From Tretioscincus oriximinensis (taxonomy: Eukaryota; Chordata; Lepidosauria; Squamata; Gymnophthalmidae): 64,000 nucleotides of DNA. Numbering within the stretch: position 1 is the stretch's first letter; every line of letters starts with the position of its first letter. Below, one piece after another: positions 32,947 to 45,121 of the stretch. Under the pieces are notes generated by a model. The model was given only the letters and a program-made list of their open reading frames with translations, ran no database searches and was not told where the DNA came from. Both the position numbers and the translations under genes were made by a program. The stretch is from positions 94,930-158,929 of the forward strand of contig JAJVDF010000774.1 in assembly GCA_022410635.1 (NCBI GenBank), read 5' to 3'.

Positions 32947-35353
32947 TGTAGTTTTCCATCAAATCCATCGAAAAGGTTTGAATAGGGAAGAAGCTCTCAT
33001 CCCCAGGCTTAGAGACAGAGTAACGAGAGTCTCTGGGAAAATCATATGTCCTTAAAGACTCAAATTTGCCCAGAAGGAAATTTATTAAGCATATGTGATC
33101 ACACCCTTATTTTGTGAAGGTTGTATTCTGATCCCCCCAAATAATAGCTCAACATTCTAATTATGCTACCCTGTTATACTTGAGTCTAAATCATATAGTG
33201 CTTGCTATTGATGGTCTAAAATATTAAGTTAGATACTACAAAATCTGATTATGCATTGTTTATTTTGCTACCTATAATGCAACTTTTTTTTTAAAAAAAG
33301 GCCTGCATTACTCCAGTTATTTCATGATAACGCTTATCAAAATGGCCAAAACAAAATTCTTCATGCTTTCTCAGCTTCTCTACATGAAATTGCACACATA
33401 TATAATCACATTAGCCTGTAAGGCATAGCTCTTCTTCTATTGATTGGTAGAATTTAGTATAAAATATGCTTAATATAAACTCCCTCCTGTGTGATGGTGA
33501 CTTAAGAAAAAGTTATGAAGCCCATAATTCCATGCAAATATAAGTGTCCTTGGATACTGCTGACACAAACTGCTATTTGTACAATAATAAAAAGATATCA
33601 GACCCCACAAAGCTGGTTTTTGAATACGTCTGACTTCGGCAATAAAGTATCAGGAAATTCTGAGCTTAGATTGATGGAACTTTCACATCTCGGAAGAATG
33701 AGCGAATTTCATTGGTCCACAGATTGTTACACAGACACTTTTTGCAATAGGTCATATTCCAAATTATAGTATATCTTGCAATATTGGCTTGCCATGTGCG
33801 TGCTGGTGCAAATTACAAGCAGATATTGTCTGGGGCTTGCTCTAGTCTGTGCTGGCATGCAAGTGGCAAGTCTCCATTTTGAGAAATAATCTCAAATGAA
33901 GTTCAAAGAAGAAAACACCACACAGTTTTCATTTATAACTTAGGTATTTATTTAGCTCTAGTTTCTAGCCTTCATAATGATGATGATGTGGCTATTTAGG
34001 TATATGACATGACACCATTTTACCAGTCTGCTAAGCATACACTACTTTATGCAAACGTTAGGTTTCAACTGTGAACCCTACCCTAGTAGCTTTATTCTGT
34101 CATGCTAAGTTTCATCTACTATAGGATTAGAGAACATCCAATGAAGACTAGGGGACATGTGATCTGCATTAGAAGTGCCTCTGGGCATACATTACTTCCC
34201 CGAGGACACCTCCAAATGCCCTTGGAGATGTCTTTTCAACAGAATCTATAAAAAGACTGTGAAGTTGTTGATCCTTCAGGCATTCATGCTGCCACTGTGT
34301 AGATCTATTGAATGTGTGTAAGCAACCTTCTCTGCTCCACTTGGAAATGGCTAGCTTGGAGGGCACTTTGATGTGACAAAAATAGTCCTGTGTTGTGACA
34401 CGCACATAGTACAGCTTTAGCTTTGGGTTGGAAACAAGCATTTCTACCCCTCAGTGTTCATGACTCAGACCAGTTCTGCCTTAGAACAATCCAACCACTT
34501 TTGAGATAGTAAACTCCAGCCTTTTGGGGGGATAGTCAACTGTTTCAGACAAAGAATTGAATAGTAAAAGCAAGTTAGGTACAGCAGTCCCAGTTTTAAG
34601 ATATTTATTTTCCCATGGCCAGAACTGAGATGCAATAAACTCCCAGTTCTTCCATCTATTCCCCACCATTTGTTCTCATTAAATATCAAATGATGATAAA
34701 GATTCAGCCCCTGGAATGTTTATAACCCACTTCTTGTTTATATAGGTGAAGGACATATCACCTGGCAACAAGCAGCTATATTCTTCAGAACACTCTACAA
34801 TGTAAGACTCACAGGCACTTAAACTAGGAAACTGCAACTCCACATTGTGTGGATTCAACCTTGGAACCCTTTAGGATAATATCTCAGAGTCTGTGACAAT
34901 GCTTAATCATAGAGGCACTGAACAGGAAGAGCCAATGTCAACTTTCTCCCTCCCTACACATTAGAAATCCTCCATGTTTTGATCCAAAAGACTCCAGAGG
35001 AAGAGTACATTTTAGTGTGGGTTGGTGGCATTGCCAAGCACATACTCAGAAACAAAGTGTCCAAATCCTTTTTGAATAGTAGCACCTCCTACACTGGAAC
35101 TTTTAAGATAGTGGTGAAGCTGCCAAAGATCCATTTTATGAGCCTTAACTATATTTGGTTCTCAATAAATCAGTGAACATTTATCTCTTCTTCACTTCCT
35201 TTGCAGCAGTGACCTAGCAACTTCTGTTCCATCTCAGTTCCCTGCCATGCCTAAAACTGGACATCAATTCAGATTAACTCACAAATCTCAACTAGAAAGT
35301 TATTGGGAAATTCTAGAGGTGAACAAGAGCAGTACTCAGACCAGTGTTTCTCA
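32947..35353. other. no gene seen
   Basis: AT-rich, no repeat family recognised. The frames at 33515-33769 (84 codons), 34169-34441 (90 codons) and 34465-34689 (74 codons) have no recognisable domain. Confidence 0.5.
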
Positions 35354-36097
35354 GGCTACTTCTACACAAGTTTCTCCTAACTGGTTAGTTGATCATAGAA
35401 TCTTAGAGTTGGAAGGGACCTCCAGGGTCATCAGGTCCAACCCCCTGCTCAATGCAGGATTCATTAAACCATCCCAGAAAGATGACTGCCCAGCCTCCGT
35501 TTAAAGACTTCCAGTGAAGACGAACTCACCACCTCCTGTGGCAAACTGTTCCACTGGTTTATCACCTTGACTGTTAGAATTTTTTTTTCTGAAATCTAAA
35601 CTAAATCTCCTCCTCTGCGGTTTCATCCCTTTATTTCTAGTCCTTCCATGTGCCAATGAGAACAGTGCTGATCCCTCTGCTCTGTGACAGCACTTCAGAT
35701 ATTTGTAGACAGCTATCAAGTCTCCTCTCAGTCTTCTCTTTTGGAGATTAAACATCCCTAGATCCTTTAACATCATCATAATGTCTCCACCATACAGGAC
35801 ATCAGAGTTTCCACTGTCCTCTTGGGTCCCACCTGGGAAAAAGCTGGAAGGAAAGATTGGTGAGATTTTAAGACATCAGCACATAATAACTTTCCAGCGG
35901 AAGGTGCCTGGAGTGTTTGGTGTCTGTCACTCTTGGATATGGCAAAATCGCTGCTGGCTGATATGTGTGGTAGCGATTTCCTGGTCTTTCGTGTGTTCCC
36001 TCTCTCCAGCTCCATGTGGATTTTTGAAGTTATGTAAACAGACAGGGGATTACATTAGGCCAGCTTTCAGGTCTTACCCCTTAGTGTGGAAGGGACC
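35354..36097. mobile_element. candidate TIR element interrupted by CR1
   Basis: The left end GGCTACTTCTACACAAG (35354-35370) and the inverted right end GGTCCCTTCCACACTAAG (36080-36097) share the terminal motif of the other MITEs here. The CR1 at 35392-35781 lies just inside the left end. Without it the element is about 355 bp. No target duplication was found (TCA left, ACT right), so this is tentative. Confidence 0.35.
35392..35781 (-). pseudogene. CR1 LINE, 3' end and ORF2 C-terminus
   Basis: On the minus strand the frame reads LKDLGMFNLQKRRLRGDLIA, VYKYLKCCHRAEGSALFSLA, then RRRFSLDFRKKNSNSQ. After a frameshift comes the 3' UTR with CCTGGAGGTCCCTTCCAACT and the end TCTAAGATTCTATGATC. It is 5'-truncated and its terminal octamer has one mutation. 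Same subfamily as 9925-10947. Confidence 0.92.
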
Positions 36098-37384
36098 ACT
36101 GTTTCTCAGGGGGGTTGGGGGTTGGGGGGGTTGTCTGTTACTATTGCTAATTAATACAAACTAAGGGTAATTTGATGGTGTCACTAAGCTGTCTATTCAC
36201 AACCTGAGAGGAAGAAAAGCGATTTTTCACTCCCAGTTTGTGATACGGAATTAATTAAGCTAGTGGCATCAATAATCTTATCTTACATAAGGTAAAATGT
36301 TCTGCCTATCTCTATATTCAGGAGAAGAAGGGGGTTGGTTTTTATATCTCACTTTTTACAATCTAGAGGGACTCATTGTGGCTTACAGAAACTTCTCTTC
36401 ACAATGAAGGAGATGAAGTCTCGACAAAACTCAGAAGAACTGTGGCTATCCAAAGGTCATCAATCCAGCTTTGTGTATAGGTGAGAGAATACCCTGTAAG
36501 AGTCTGACACTAATCACAAGTTCAGACTGGGAGAAGAGGATGAATTTTTTATAATGTGGACCAGGAAAAGAATAAATGTGAATAACTGTGAAATTTATTA
36601 CAAATCTGTTACTACACAGAGCATCATCAAATTTCAATTTTCATAATGGATGAAACACACAGAGAGAATAAACCGATCTTGAAAATGGCTAGAGAAGTAG
36701 TAGCAGTTTTCAATCTGTTTTAGAACTTTTCTAGTTAACCAGGGAAAGGTGCTTGCTTTGAAGTGTAGGTTAATGGAAGACAGGATGTTTCTTCTTCCTC
36801 TGGTCCCTAAAGCAAAAGTGTATACAGAATCTTATGTTTCAGAGGTGCTAAATTCATTAATATCAAATTACCTCTTCATCCCTTTCTACCTGCCATCTGT
36901 ACCTATTTAATCACTGTGTGTACCAGATGTCAGGTAACTAATATAGGAGTGAAGTTAGTGAAAGAAAACATGCAGAATTTCAGTACTATTCCAGTAGTTC
37001 CTCAAACACACATTGGGTTTTCTGTTTCCAGTCCCTTGTTTTAGAACTGAATGTAAGACTACAAGAGGAGCTGCGCAAAGTTGGGCAACAATTTACCTAC
37101 AGTGGGCCACCAATTACATCCGAGCAATTCTCAAGCGGAAGGCAAAACCTTCGCCTGCTCTTCGCCTTCAGTTAATTCTTTCTTTCTTTTTTATTTAATA
37201 AAAATAAGAAAGGAACATGAAACAAGAATGTGCAAACGCTAATAAAAAACACTCCATATTTTTACATGCATTTTAGAAAGATGGAATTTAGGAATCAAGG
37301 GGGAGAGTTCTAAAACATAACAGATTTTAGCTGGAGGTCATTCTTTCCAAAACTAGAAAGAAATTACTTCCTCAGCACAGGATC
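36098..37384. other. no gene seen
   Basis: A trace near 36338-36385 (TTTTATATCTCACTTTTTAC) resembles an antisense SINE 3' end but is too short to assign. No exon was seen. Confidence 0.45.
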
Positions 37385-37996
37385 ACTGCTTGGCTTTATT
37401 GTGATTACCGGCAACGGACAACAGGGAGTCAGAAAACATAACGTGGAAAGCAGAAAGAATTTATTGCATAAGTTGCAAAATAACTCTAACCCTTAAAGTG
37501 AATACAGTGCTCAATATTAACTTAACAATATTCCAAACAAAAGTGGCAACAGTGATAAAACTTGCTTAACAATAATTCCAAAACGGTGAACCGTGTTACA
37601 TATTGTATAAAGGATATGATAAGTAATCCAAAAGTGGAGGAAAAGGCCAAGACTAGGTATAGGAGCGCGGCGGGCACAGCATCTTGGAAAGGCTGTCCCA
37701 TTCAGCCTACAAGACTGACCCGGATGGGACTAAGCACCATGGCTGCTCAAACACCCGTTGAGCCAGCCCTACCAATCCTGCTGCCCAGCCCTGTGCTGGG
37801 TCAGCGTTCTGTGGCTCACACCCTTGTGAGTCCCGCCCAGCTCACCCTGTTGCAAGCCGAGGCCACCAGAGGATCAGAGAAGATTTTGTGGGGCTCTCTG
37901 AGCGCAGACTCTGTCATGAGCCCCCTTCCCATTTTTCTTTGTCTAAACAAAGAAAAATGGGGCCGCGTTATTTCTGGTTTACCTGTTTTCAGCTAA
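37385..37996. other. GC-rich island of unknown nature
   Basis: The segment 37620-37980 has clearly more G, C and CpG than its surroundings (for example GGAGCGCGGCGGGCACAGC). It contains a 144-codon plus-strand frame at 37562-37996 that shows no domain I recognise. On the minus strand TTATGCAATAAATTCTTTCT (about 37455-37475) carries an AATAAA signal, which would fit an antisense LTR. A strong 15-bp hairpin lies at 37928-37961. Possible origins: an antisense LTR, a transposon, or a decayed exon. Confidence 0.35.
37928..37961. repeat. Perfect 15-bp hairpin, 4-nt loop
   Basis: CCCATTTTTCTTTGT (37928-37942) pairs exactly with ACAAAGAAAAATGGG (37947-37961) across CTAA. No U-run follows, and this is eukaryotic DNA, so it is not read as a bacterial-type terminator. 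Confidence 0.85.
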
Positions 37997-39074
37997 ACAG
38001 TTAGAAGCCATTCCCACAACTTCTGTACTGCCCATGCCAGATGTCCTAGCATGCTTTATGACTGGTTCATTGATTGGACCATCACTCCCATGCAGATGAC
38101 ACTGTTCTGAAACTCAATCTGCTTCAGTTTGGACCAGTGGGTCTCTTTGGGTCAGACCCACTGATTTTCAATATAGTACAGTAGTGTAAAAACCCTGTGA
38201 TGAAAATGTCTATTTCAGTCTAAAGTGGAAAACATAAATTTAAAGTCAGTTTAGAAACTGTTTCAGAATGCAAAATATACAACCAATGCTCCTGCATTTT
38301 TTCAAGGAAAAAGTGATGGCTTTGAGGCTGGATGATGAAACAATATGGAATTGTTATCTCTAAGTCTGTCTTTCCATGCTAATCTCAGTGGACCTTCTGT
38401 AAAAAATCCATCTTTCATTTCATGCTGACAGTTCCCTATTAAAAGCACGGTAGAGTTTCTTTTGACTAACGGAAAAGGAAACAAAGAATTCTGTTCATGT
38501 TTGTGCCTCTCTTGTCAACTTCCTCCTTTCCTGATAAGCTATTCTAAAAGATTCCCAAGTGCAGATATACACATGGCTTCAGGCAAAGGGAACAAAGGGA
38601 AACCACTGAAGGATCTGTGACTAAAAAAATAATAATCAAAAATGTGATTTAACATTTTGCTAAATGGCAGCAACAATTCACTTTTTAAGGGCATAATTTC
38701 CTTAAGAATGTTAGACTGTAGGCAAAATTATAGGAGAAAACAAATAATAAACCATAAAATCTATACTTAAACAACTCTGAACAAGTATCCACTGAAAAAA
38801 TAATTAAGCTCCAATGAGCCTGGAGAGTTATTTCTTACTGAGACAAGAACTCTGTTCTACGTCCACTAGGAAAGCCTCAAAATAAGTGTGAATGGCTCAG
38901 ATGAAAGCTACGAGGCAGGGCCATGATCAAAATGATCATTTTTCCCCTTAAGTTTAGTTCAAGTTCTGTGAAATATTTTACTACATCTATAGAGAGGACC
39001 ATATGATAAACACACTGAAGCAACTGCATCAAACATCATGAGCCTTTTCCAGAGAAATTGCCGCGCTAGTCTTA
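37997..39074. other. no gene seen
   Basis: Unique-looking DNA with no recognised repeat and no exon. Confidence 0.55.
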
Positions 39075-39443
39075 GGCTGCATCCGCATGATGGGCTAGCA
39101 AGCAGACTTACCTGCTTGCGTTGTCAGCTGGCCGTCTGCATGGCATGTGCAGTGGCAGCCATAGGTGGGCGGGAGGAAGGAACCATCAGCCCCTGATTGG
39201 CCAAGAGCAGCTTTCCGTCTGCCAGCCTTGATATGCAGGGCTCACTGCTGATAGGCGGAAGGCCTGGCTGAGCAGGTCACATTCAAAAGCAAAGTGGGTT
39301 TTCAACAATCAGTACCATGAGAGCTGAAAATATCAGCTCTCATTTAACCAGCAGCACGGCAGGTTTATAGAGATTACGTCGCTCACAACCCGCCATTATA
39401 TCTGCAGGAGCCGCCAGAACGGCACTCCTATGCAGACATCATT
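39075..39443 (+). mobile_element. MITE-D copy 1 (TIR element)
   Basis: It begins TTA-GGCTGCATCCGCATGATG. The right end ATGCAGACATCATT is a decayed inverse of that start; differences are nearly all transitions. The interior matches 56006-56346: GCAGCCATAGGTGGGC, TGAAAATATCAGCTCTCATT, CAGCACGGCAGGTTTATAG, ATCTGCAGGAGCCGCCAGAA. It is richer in CpG than the flanks and has no coding frame. Confidence 0.78.
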
Positions 39444-40406
39444 ATATTTATTGTTTTTAAAATATTTATTCACATGTTACTTAGAAATAGTACAAACAAA
39501 TAATCCAGGAAAATACAAAAAATAACTACCAAACACCAACATCCTACAGCATTAAACATTAAATGTTATACACGCAAACCCACATTACACTTTTCCCTTT
39601 CATACATCCCCACAGATTATTCTTAATCTATGGCCCATTCCACATGTTCTATTTCCAGTGCTTAGGAGGTGATTTTACCTTCTCTCCACCCCATGGAACC
39701 ATCCATGTCCAGTATTCCACATGCTCCAACGGTCTTTACTGCAGGGTAAATAGTATCCTTGTTCCATGTGATTTAGCAGCCTCCATTTTGTAAAGTCCAA
39801 AAGAAAAGCCACTTCAGAGCTTCAATTTGCAAATTTTAAATCACTCATTGGCTCATACCTAGTAGAGATTGCCTGGGAATTGTATGCAGGCACGCAAAGA
39901 ATGCTGGGGCTTGTAGTCAGGCAAGCACAGCAATGATTTCTAGGCTTGTAATGTCACGAGAATTGCCAGGAAATGTCAATGACAGAGAGGGAACTGCAAG
40001 GAAGATTGAAGATAAATGGGGACATGTAAAAAAAAAAGTGAGTTAAACTTGTAGTGGGGAAGCATCCTATGTTTGGAAGACCACATTCAGATTGCTTTTT
40101 CCACCTCAGCCTTAACTTGTCTATTTAAACACTTTTCAACTGATCTCCAGTTTCTTTTAAATTGACGTATTTTCACATATCCAGATCACAGTTTCCATTT
40201 GTCGTATCAAGTAGAAATATAGTAGTAATTTTGTCTGTTTCTTTTGCTCCTTCCTACCAAACACAATCACTGCTTGAAGAAAAGCAATGCAGAACCCTTT
40301 GAACTTCTGTTCCTTGTATATTTCTATATTAATAGAGAAAGTCATAAATGTGGGCTTAGGTTTGACTGCCTGAGATGGCAGCTAACATGAAGAAAGCACT
40401 AACATG
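39444..40406. other. unclassified, shares a core with 18.0 kb
   Basis: AAGAATGCTGGGGCTTGTAG through AGCACAGCAATG and CTTGTAATGTCACGAGAAT (39892-39972) matches 17995-18075 loosely. This suggests two copies of an unnamed element. GGCCCATTCCACATG at about 39631 could be its terminal motif. No exon was found. Confidence 0.4.
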
Positions 40407-40865
40407 TTTTCTGCTTACTTTTTCCCTTCCTTTCTTTTTTATTTCCTTCTTTCTTTCCATCCTTTCCTTCCTTCTTTCTTATCTTAATTCCTTCCCTTGC
40501 ATCATTTCTTCTATTCCCTCCTCTTTTCTTTCTGCCTTTATTTCCTTCCTTTTCTCCTTCTTTCTTCCTTAGCCTTCTTTCTTTGTTTTATTCATCCTTC
40601 TTTATTTCTTATTTTCCTCCCCCCCTTTTTCTCTTTCTTTCTGTCTTGCCTTCTTTCCATCTCAGCTTATTTTTTCCTCCTTTCCTTAAATTCTTCTTCC
40701 TTCCTTAGATTTTTTCTTCTTTAGATTTTCTTTTTTCTTTCCTTCCTTAGCTTCTTTACTTCTTTTCCTTCCTTCCTACTTTCCCTCCTTCTTCCCCTCC
40801 CTCCTTTTTTTCTTCCTTTTCTTTTTTCTCTCTCCCTCTCTTCTTCCTGTCTTTTTGTATGTCTC
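40407..40865. repeat. Long polypyrimidine tract (TTCC/TTTC-rich)
   Basis: About 450 bases are almost entirely C and T on the plus strand, built from irregular TTCC, TTTC and CCTT words. The Phe/Leu/Ser-rich frames across it are artefacts of composition. Such mirror-like homopyrimidine DNA can form triplex structures. Confidence 0.93.
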
Positions 40866-43337
40866 TTAATTGTATGTCTCATAACTGTATGTCTCAATTA
40901 TGCACATGTCCAGAAAGAGTAATTGAAAATGTCAGACATTTAATCCTGTTTTCATACTAAAATGCCATCAGCATTAAATATCTAGCTACTTTTCTTTCCT
41001 GGTGTCCAGACAGGAGCAATCAGTTTTATGCTCACTCTCTTTTAGATGATCAGAAAGGAATCACTCAAATAATTTTAAGTGTATCCTACCTGAGATTTTG
41101 TTGCTTTTTAATTTTTAATAGATAAATTTAATCATTGATTTATTTGTACATTCATCCAATAATCCAGTAAAATAAGTAAATTATCTTTTCAACACTGCAG
41201 ACTCCAGTATACAAATATATTATTAAGTACGTTTCAGTAACTGGACGGATCCACTGAAGAAGAAGTAGATTATTGATCTTCATATTTTTCTTGTGACACA
41301 TTTTTACATCATTGGGCAGGAAGGGAGGATGACTTTTGATGTTATCCCTGAAGCATCTTTTTATGTTAAAGAATAGGGGACATGGTGGCCTTTTCCCTTC
41401 AAGGATTCTGGTGGTTCCTGATCTTTCTGGACAATAGTGTTAGTGTTTTTGCAGTCAATATGCTATTACTGGCACTTCATAAGCTAATTAAAACAAACCC
41501 TCTATCCTGACTCATGGCAAAGTCAATGGGGAAGCTTGCATTGGCAATAATTTTTCATAATTTGGATTCATCCCCCCCCCTTTCAAATCTGAAACAACAA
41601 TTTTCTCCCTAGTTTATATTTTAGTGTTGGCGTACCAATTAATATTTGAACTTTTCACTCAGGTCTCCTGATACACTTTGCAGCTGTCAAACAGTATTGA
41701 GATAACACATACTCTGCATGTTACTCTGCCCTAACAAAGTTCACAGATGGAGTCTATAGCACAAGACTTCCAAGGTAGTTAAAATACTTGTCAGACTTGT
41801 TTCCACTGCCTCAGATAGCTATGGGCAGAACACCTGGAAGAGAGGCTATTCTCTGACAGGCTTTTTACTAGTGTCACTTTTTCTCAGAAAGAAAAAAAGG
41901 AGGAGGTGAAGTTCTTATCAATAGAGAACTTTGCTGCAGCACAAAATTAGAAAAAGTCAAAGTTCCTTTGGCTTTCATGGTTCAGAAGAAGGTGGTAGGC
42001 TTGTCTTTGATCATGCAGAAATACTCTTAATAGATTTATAAATCTTCCCAATTATCACCAATCACATAATATGTGAGAAGATAATGAAAACAGTGGAAGG
42101 GAAAAGGAAAATGAGAAATGGGATCAAAAAACAAATAATTGAATTAGCAATTTCTCAAAATCGCTTATGATAATGACCAGATCACATCATCTGGGGTTCC
42201 AGAATCAGACAGCATGTTTTATAGCGAAGGCTGTTTGGACAGCCATCATGGGCAGAAGGAAATGAATAAGTGGACAGTTGTTTTATGGTATGAATATATG
42301 TCAGAAATGCTTTATATTCGATGACACTAGACAAAAGAGGTTAAGGGCTCTCAGGGTATTATCAATCTTTACATGAGAAAGAAACTGAAGACTATTGATT
42401 GCTTTTGGTGTCGTAAACAATAGAAGTGAGATCTTGTCTCATACCATTTCCANGATCCTTGATCAAAGCCTGCTGATCTAATCCCGTTTTGGTCCTCTAG
42501 AGGGTGGCGGCAAAGGGTTTTGCTTATGTATATGTCGTTATGATTTTTTAAATTTTCTCTGTCTTTTTCTGTATTGCATATATTATATATATAAAAATAA
42601 AGTTGCAAAAAAAATGAATTAGCAATTTCAAAATGGCTCCTGTATAGTCACACCTTATCAATATTCACCCTACAAAACCTTGCCAAAAATATACCTTAAA
42701 CAGGGAGTAAAAAGTATAAGCATAGGCATATTGGAAAGAAGAAGATATGCAGATACCATGAATGACAAGAGTGCTAGTGAGGGCATACTGACAAAATGCA
42801 TGGGCATTAAGAAGGGAGAACTTTTTCTAGGCAATGAGAGCTATGGAACAACTTTCTATACTGTCTGTAATCCGCCTAGGGAATGAAAGTGCTTCCAAAG
42901 CAGTTTAGAAATGGTATGGCCTCAGATCCATATTAAAGCAAGATGGATTGGAGGTGGGATGGAAATACTGGCATCTGCACATGCAATCACCTCCAAGTAT
43001 TGCTTTCCCAATAGTAGCCTGCATCCATCACATTATTATCAAATGCACTTTCTTACAACCTTGAAGATAGTGAATAAGATCAAGAGATGGCCTGCGGTCT
43101 TCCTCTGCGCGCAAAAGACGGTTCTTTTTTCCTGACAAAAGGTAGCAAGAAGTACATATAGTCCCTTTTTGCATTGAAAGACCATGAGATCAACAAATGG
43201 GTCTGGACAAGTGACTACCCACACACTAGCTCCAAGGAAAAACCCAGTCTTATAAGATACTGTTATCACATTGAATTGGGCTCAATAAACAAATTGGCAA
43301 CAATGTATTTTTTAAAAAAAAACTGGTATGATATGAG
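40866..43337. other. no gene seen, possible LINE A-rich 3' end
   Basis: At 42545-42615, TTTCTGTATTGCATATATTA then TATATATAAAAATAAAG and an A-run look like the poly(A) end of an L1-type LINE on the plus strand. The upstream frame is not recognisable. No exon was seen. Confidence 0.4.
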
Positions 43338-44545
43338 TCATAGAATCATAGAGTTGGAAGGGACCTCCAGGGTCATCGGGTCCAACCCCCTTCTCAACGC
43401 AGGATTCGCTAAATCATCCCAGCAGATGACTATCCAGCTTCTGTTTGAGGACTTCCAGCAAAGGCAAACGCACCACCTCTTGTGGCAAACCGTCTCACTG
43501 GTTTATCACCCTGACTGTCAGAGATTTTTCTGATATCTAATCTAAATCTACTTCCTTACTGTTTCATCCCATTGTATCTAGTCCTTCCATGTGCCAGTAA
43601 GAACAATGCTGGTTCCTCTGCTCCAGTGGCAACTTCCCTCTGGGTTCGTGGGGTTCAGCGAACACTCAGATATTAAAATCAATTATAAAATCTCCATAGA
43701 AAACAATGGAGAACCTTTGGCCAATCGTAGAGCTTCATAGAGGAACTGCCAACAAATCAAAAAGCTGCAGGCAGCTTTTTTAATTGACAAAAGGGGTTAC
43801 TGATCCAGGAACCAATGGGAGGGATGCCTGGGAGGTGCTACAGTCTCTCAGTCTCCATCGAGGTGCCATTTTGTATTGGCACTCAACTTGCAGACTGAAA
43901 GAGAGACTGGTAAGTGCTTAAATGTGCCACCTAGCCCCTTTCCTAACATCACCAAAGCTGGAAGAAGGGAGCTTTCTCCAGCCTTATGTTAGGAAAGCAA
44001 TGGTCCTGTGCCCCCCCCCCCCATCTCAAAGTGCACCAGCCATCACTCTATGACAGATATCAGATATTTATAGATAGCTATGAGGTCTCCTCTCAGTCTT
44101 CCCATTTGCAGACTAAACATCCCCAAATTAATTAATTGTTCCTCATAGGACCTGGTTTCCAGACCACTCATCATCCTTGTAACTCTCTTTTGAATTTGCT
44201 CTAGTTTATCAGTGTTCTTTTTAAATTGGGGCCCCAGAATTGGACACAGTATTCCAAGGGTGATCTGACCAAAGTACTGTAGAGATGAATAATTAGTTCA
44301 TGTGTCTGTGATTCTGTGCTCTTAACACTGTGGATTCATGTTTAATCTGTGATCTTCCAATACACCCAGGACCTTTTCACATATGCTGCTGCTCAGATTT
44401 ATTCCTCCCTTACTACAGGTGCTATTTTCATTTGTGTTGCCCAGATATAGGACCTTACCTTTCTCCCTGTTAAATACTAGTCTGTTAGGTTTAGACCATT
44501 GTTTTGAATCCTTTCTTTATCATGTTTAGAATTAGCAACCCCTGT
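43338..44545 (-). pseudogene. CR1 LINE ORF2 C-terminal half and 3' end, split by an insertion
   Basis: The left part 43338-43623 is the CR1 3' end (CATAGAATCATAGAGTTGGA, GGACCTCCAGGGTCATCGGG) and the last codons. The right part 44051-44545 continues ORF2 on the minus strand: ERVTRM-type residues, GLETRSYEE-like, QFWGPNLKK-like, and farther on the DLGVY and NMN..CEAA-type block. Together they are the C-terminal half of CR1 RT with stops. The junction with the foreign 43624-44050 segment falls inside the GGATCAGCACTG/CTGTCACAGAG block preserved at 35392 and 46965. Confidence 0.88.
43624..44050. mobile_element. 427-bp insertion inside CR1, unclassified
   Basis: The CR1 antisense text CCTCTGCTC|TGTGACAGC, continuous at 35680 and 47240, is split here. 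CCTCTGCTCC is followed by about 427 foreign bases and resumes at ATGACAG. The insert includes TTCGTGGGGTTCAGCGAACA, a (C)12 run at 44011-44022, and ends CACCAGCCATCACTCT. CTCT occurs at both edges and might be a short target duplication. No TIR, tail or coding frame identifies its class. Confidence 0.7.
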
Positions 44546-44554
44546 GTGATAGCA

Positions 44555-44660
44555 GGCAGCAATCTCGTTATTGCATTCTGCACCAGAAGTTGCAGCTTCT
44601 AAACTGTCTTCAATAGTAGCCCAATCTGGAAATTATCAGAGCATGGGTTACTGTGTTTAG
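44555..44660 (-). mobile_element. L2-clade LINE fragment, antisense
   Basis: TTATTGCATTCTGCACCAGA, AGTTGCAGCTTCTAAACTGT and CCAATCTGGAAATTATCAGA correspond to the antisense C-terminal domain of L2 elements, the region also seen at about 21430-21480 (CCAATCTGGAAGTTACCAGA). It is only about 100 bp and directly follows the CR1 copy. Confidence 0.7.
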
Positions 44661-45121
44661 ATGTGCTGCAACAGTTTCCTAAAGCTAGTAGAGCACATCA
44701 GTCTGACCTGCATGTGATCTAATGCCATTAAAAACACATTAACAGTGAAATTTGCATGAAGGTCAGATCTTTGTTGACAGGCAGGAATGATGTTGTTACA
44801 GCAGCTTCGATCTGAACCTGCATCTTCGTACAAATGTCTGAGATTTGGCACTTATGGGTTGTTGCAGGTTGTCAGCAATAAACTCGCTACAATCTTCCTT
44901 TATTCTGTGACCCGAGAGCAGATATATTCCAGATTTTGTGATGTAGCACCACAATTTTGCTGAATATCAGCTGAAGACGCAGGGGATCACACTCCCAGCA
45001 GCAAATCAGGGAGACATTGCGTGGCAGCAGTATCCTACATGTTTCCATGGTGACAGCGGGCACTTCTCGCAAGAACCCAAGTATTGTGTCCTGTGGAAGC
45101 GATGACTTACACCCGGCATAA
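44661..45121. other. no gene seen
   Basis: No recognised repeat. The 88-codon minus-strand frame at 44887-45153 has no domain. Confidence 0.5.

Noticed and set aside
37928..37961. Rho-independent terminator
   Set aside because: The hairpin is strong but lacks a U-run, and the DNA is eukaryotic.
37562..37996. 144-codon open frame as a host gene
   Set aside because: No recognisable domain, no splice signals I could defend, and the composition suggests a repeat or LTR. It is kept only as an unknown GC-rich island.
40375..40724. Phe/Leu/Ser-rich frames resembling membrane proteins
   Set aside because: They are translations of the polypyrimidine tract; the hydrophobicity is a by-product of TTC, CTT and TCC codons.
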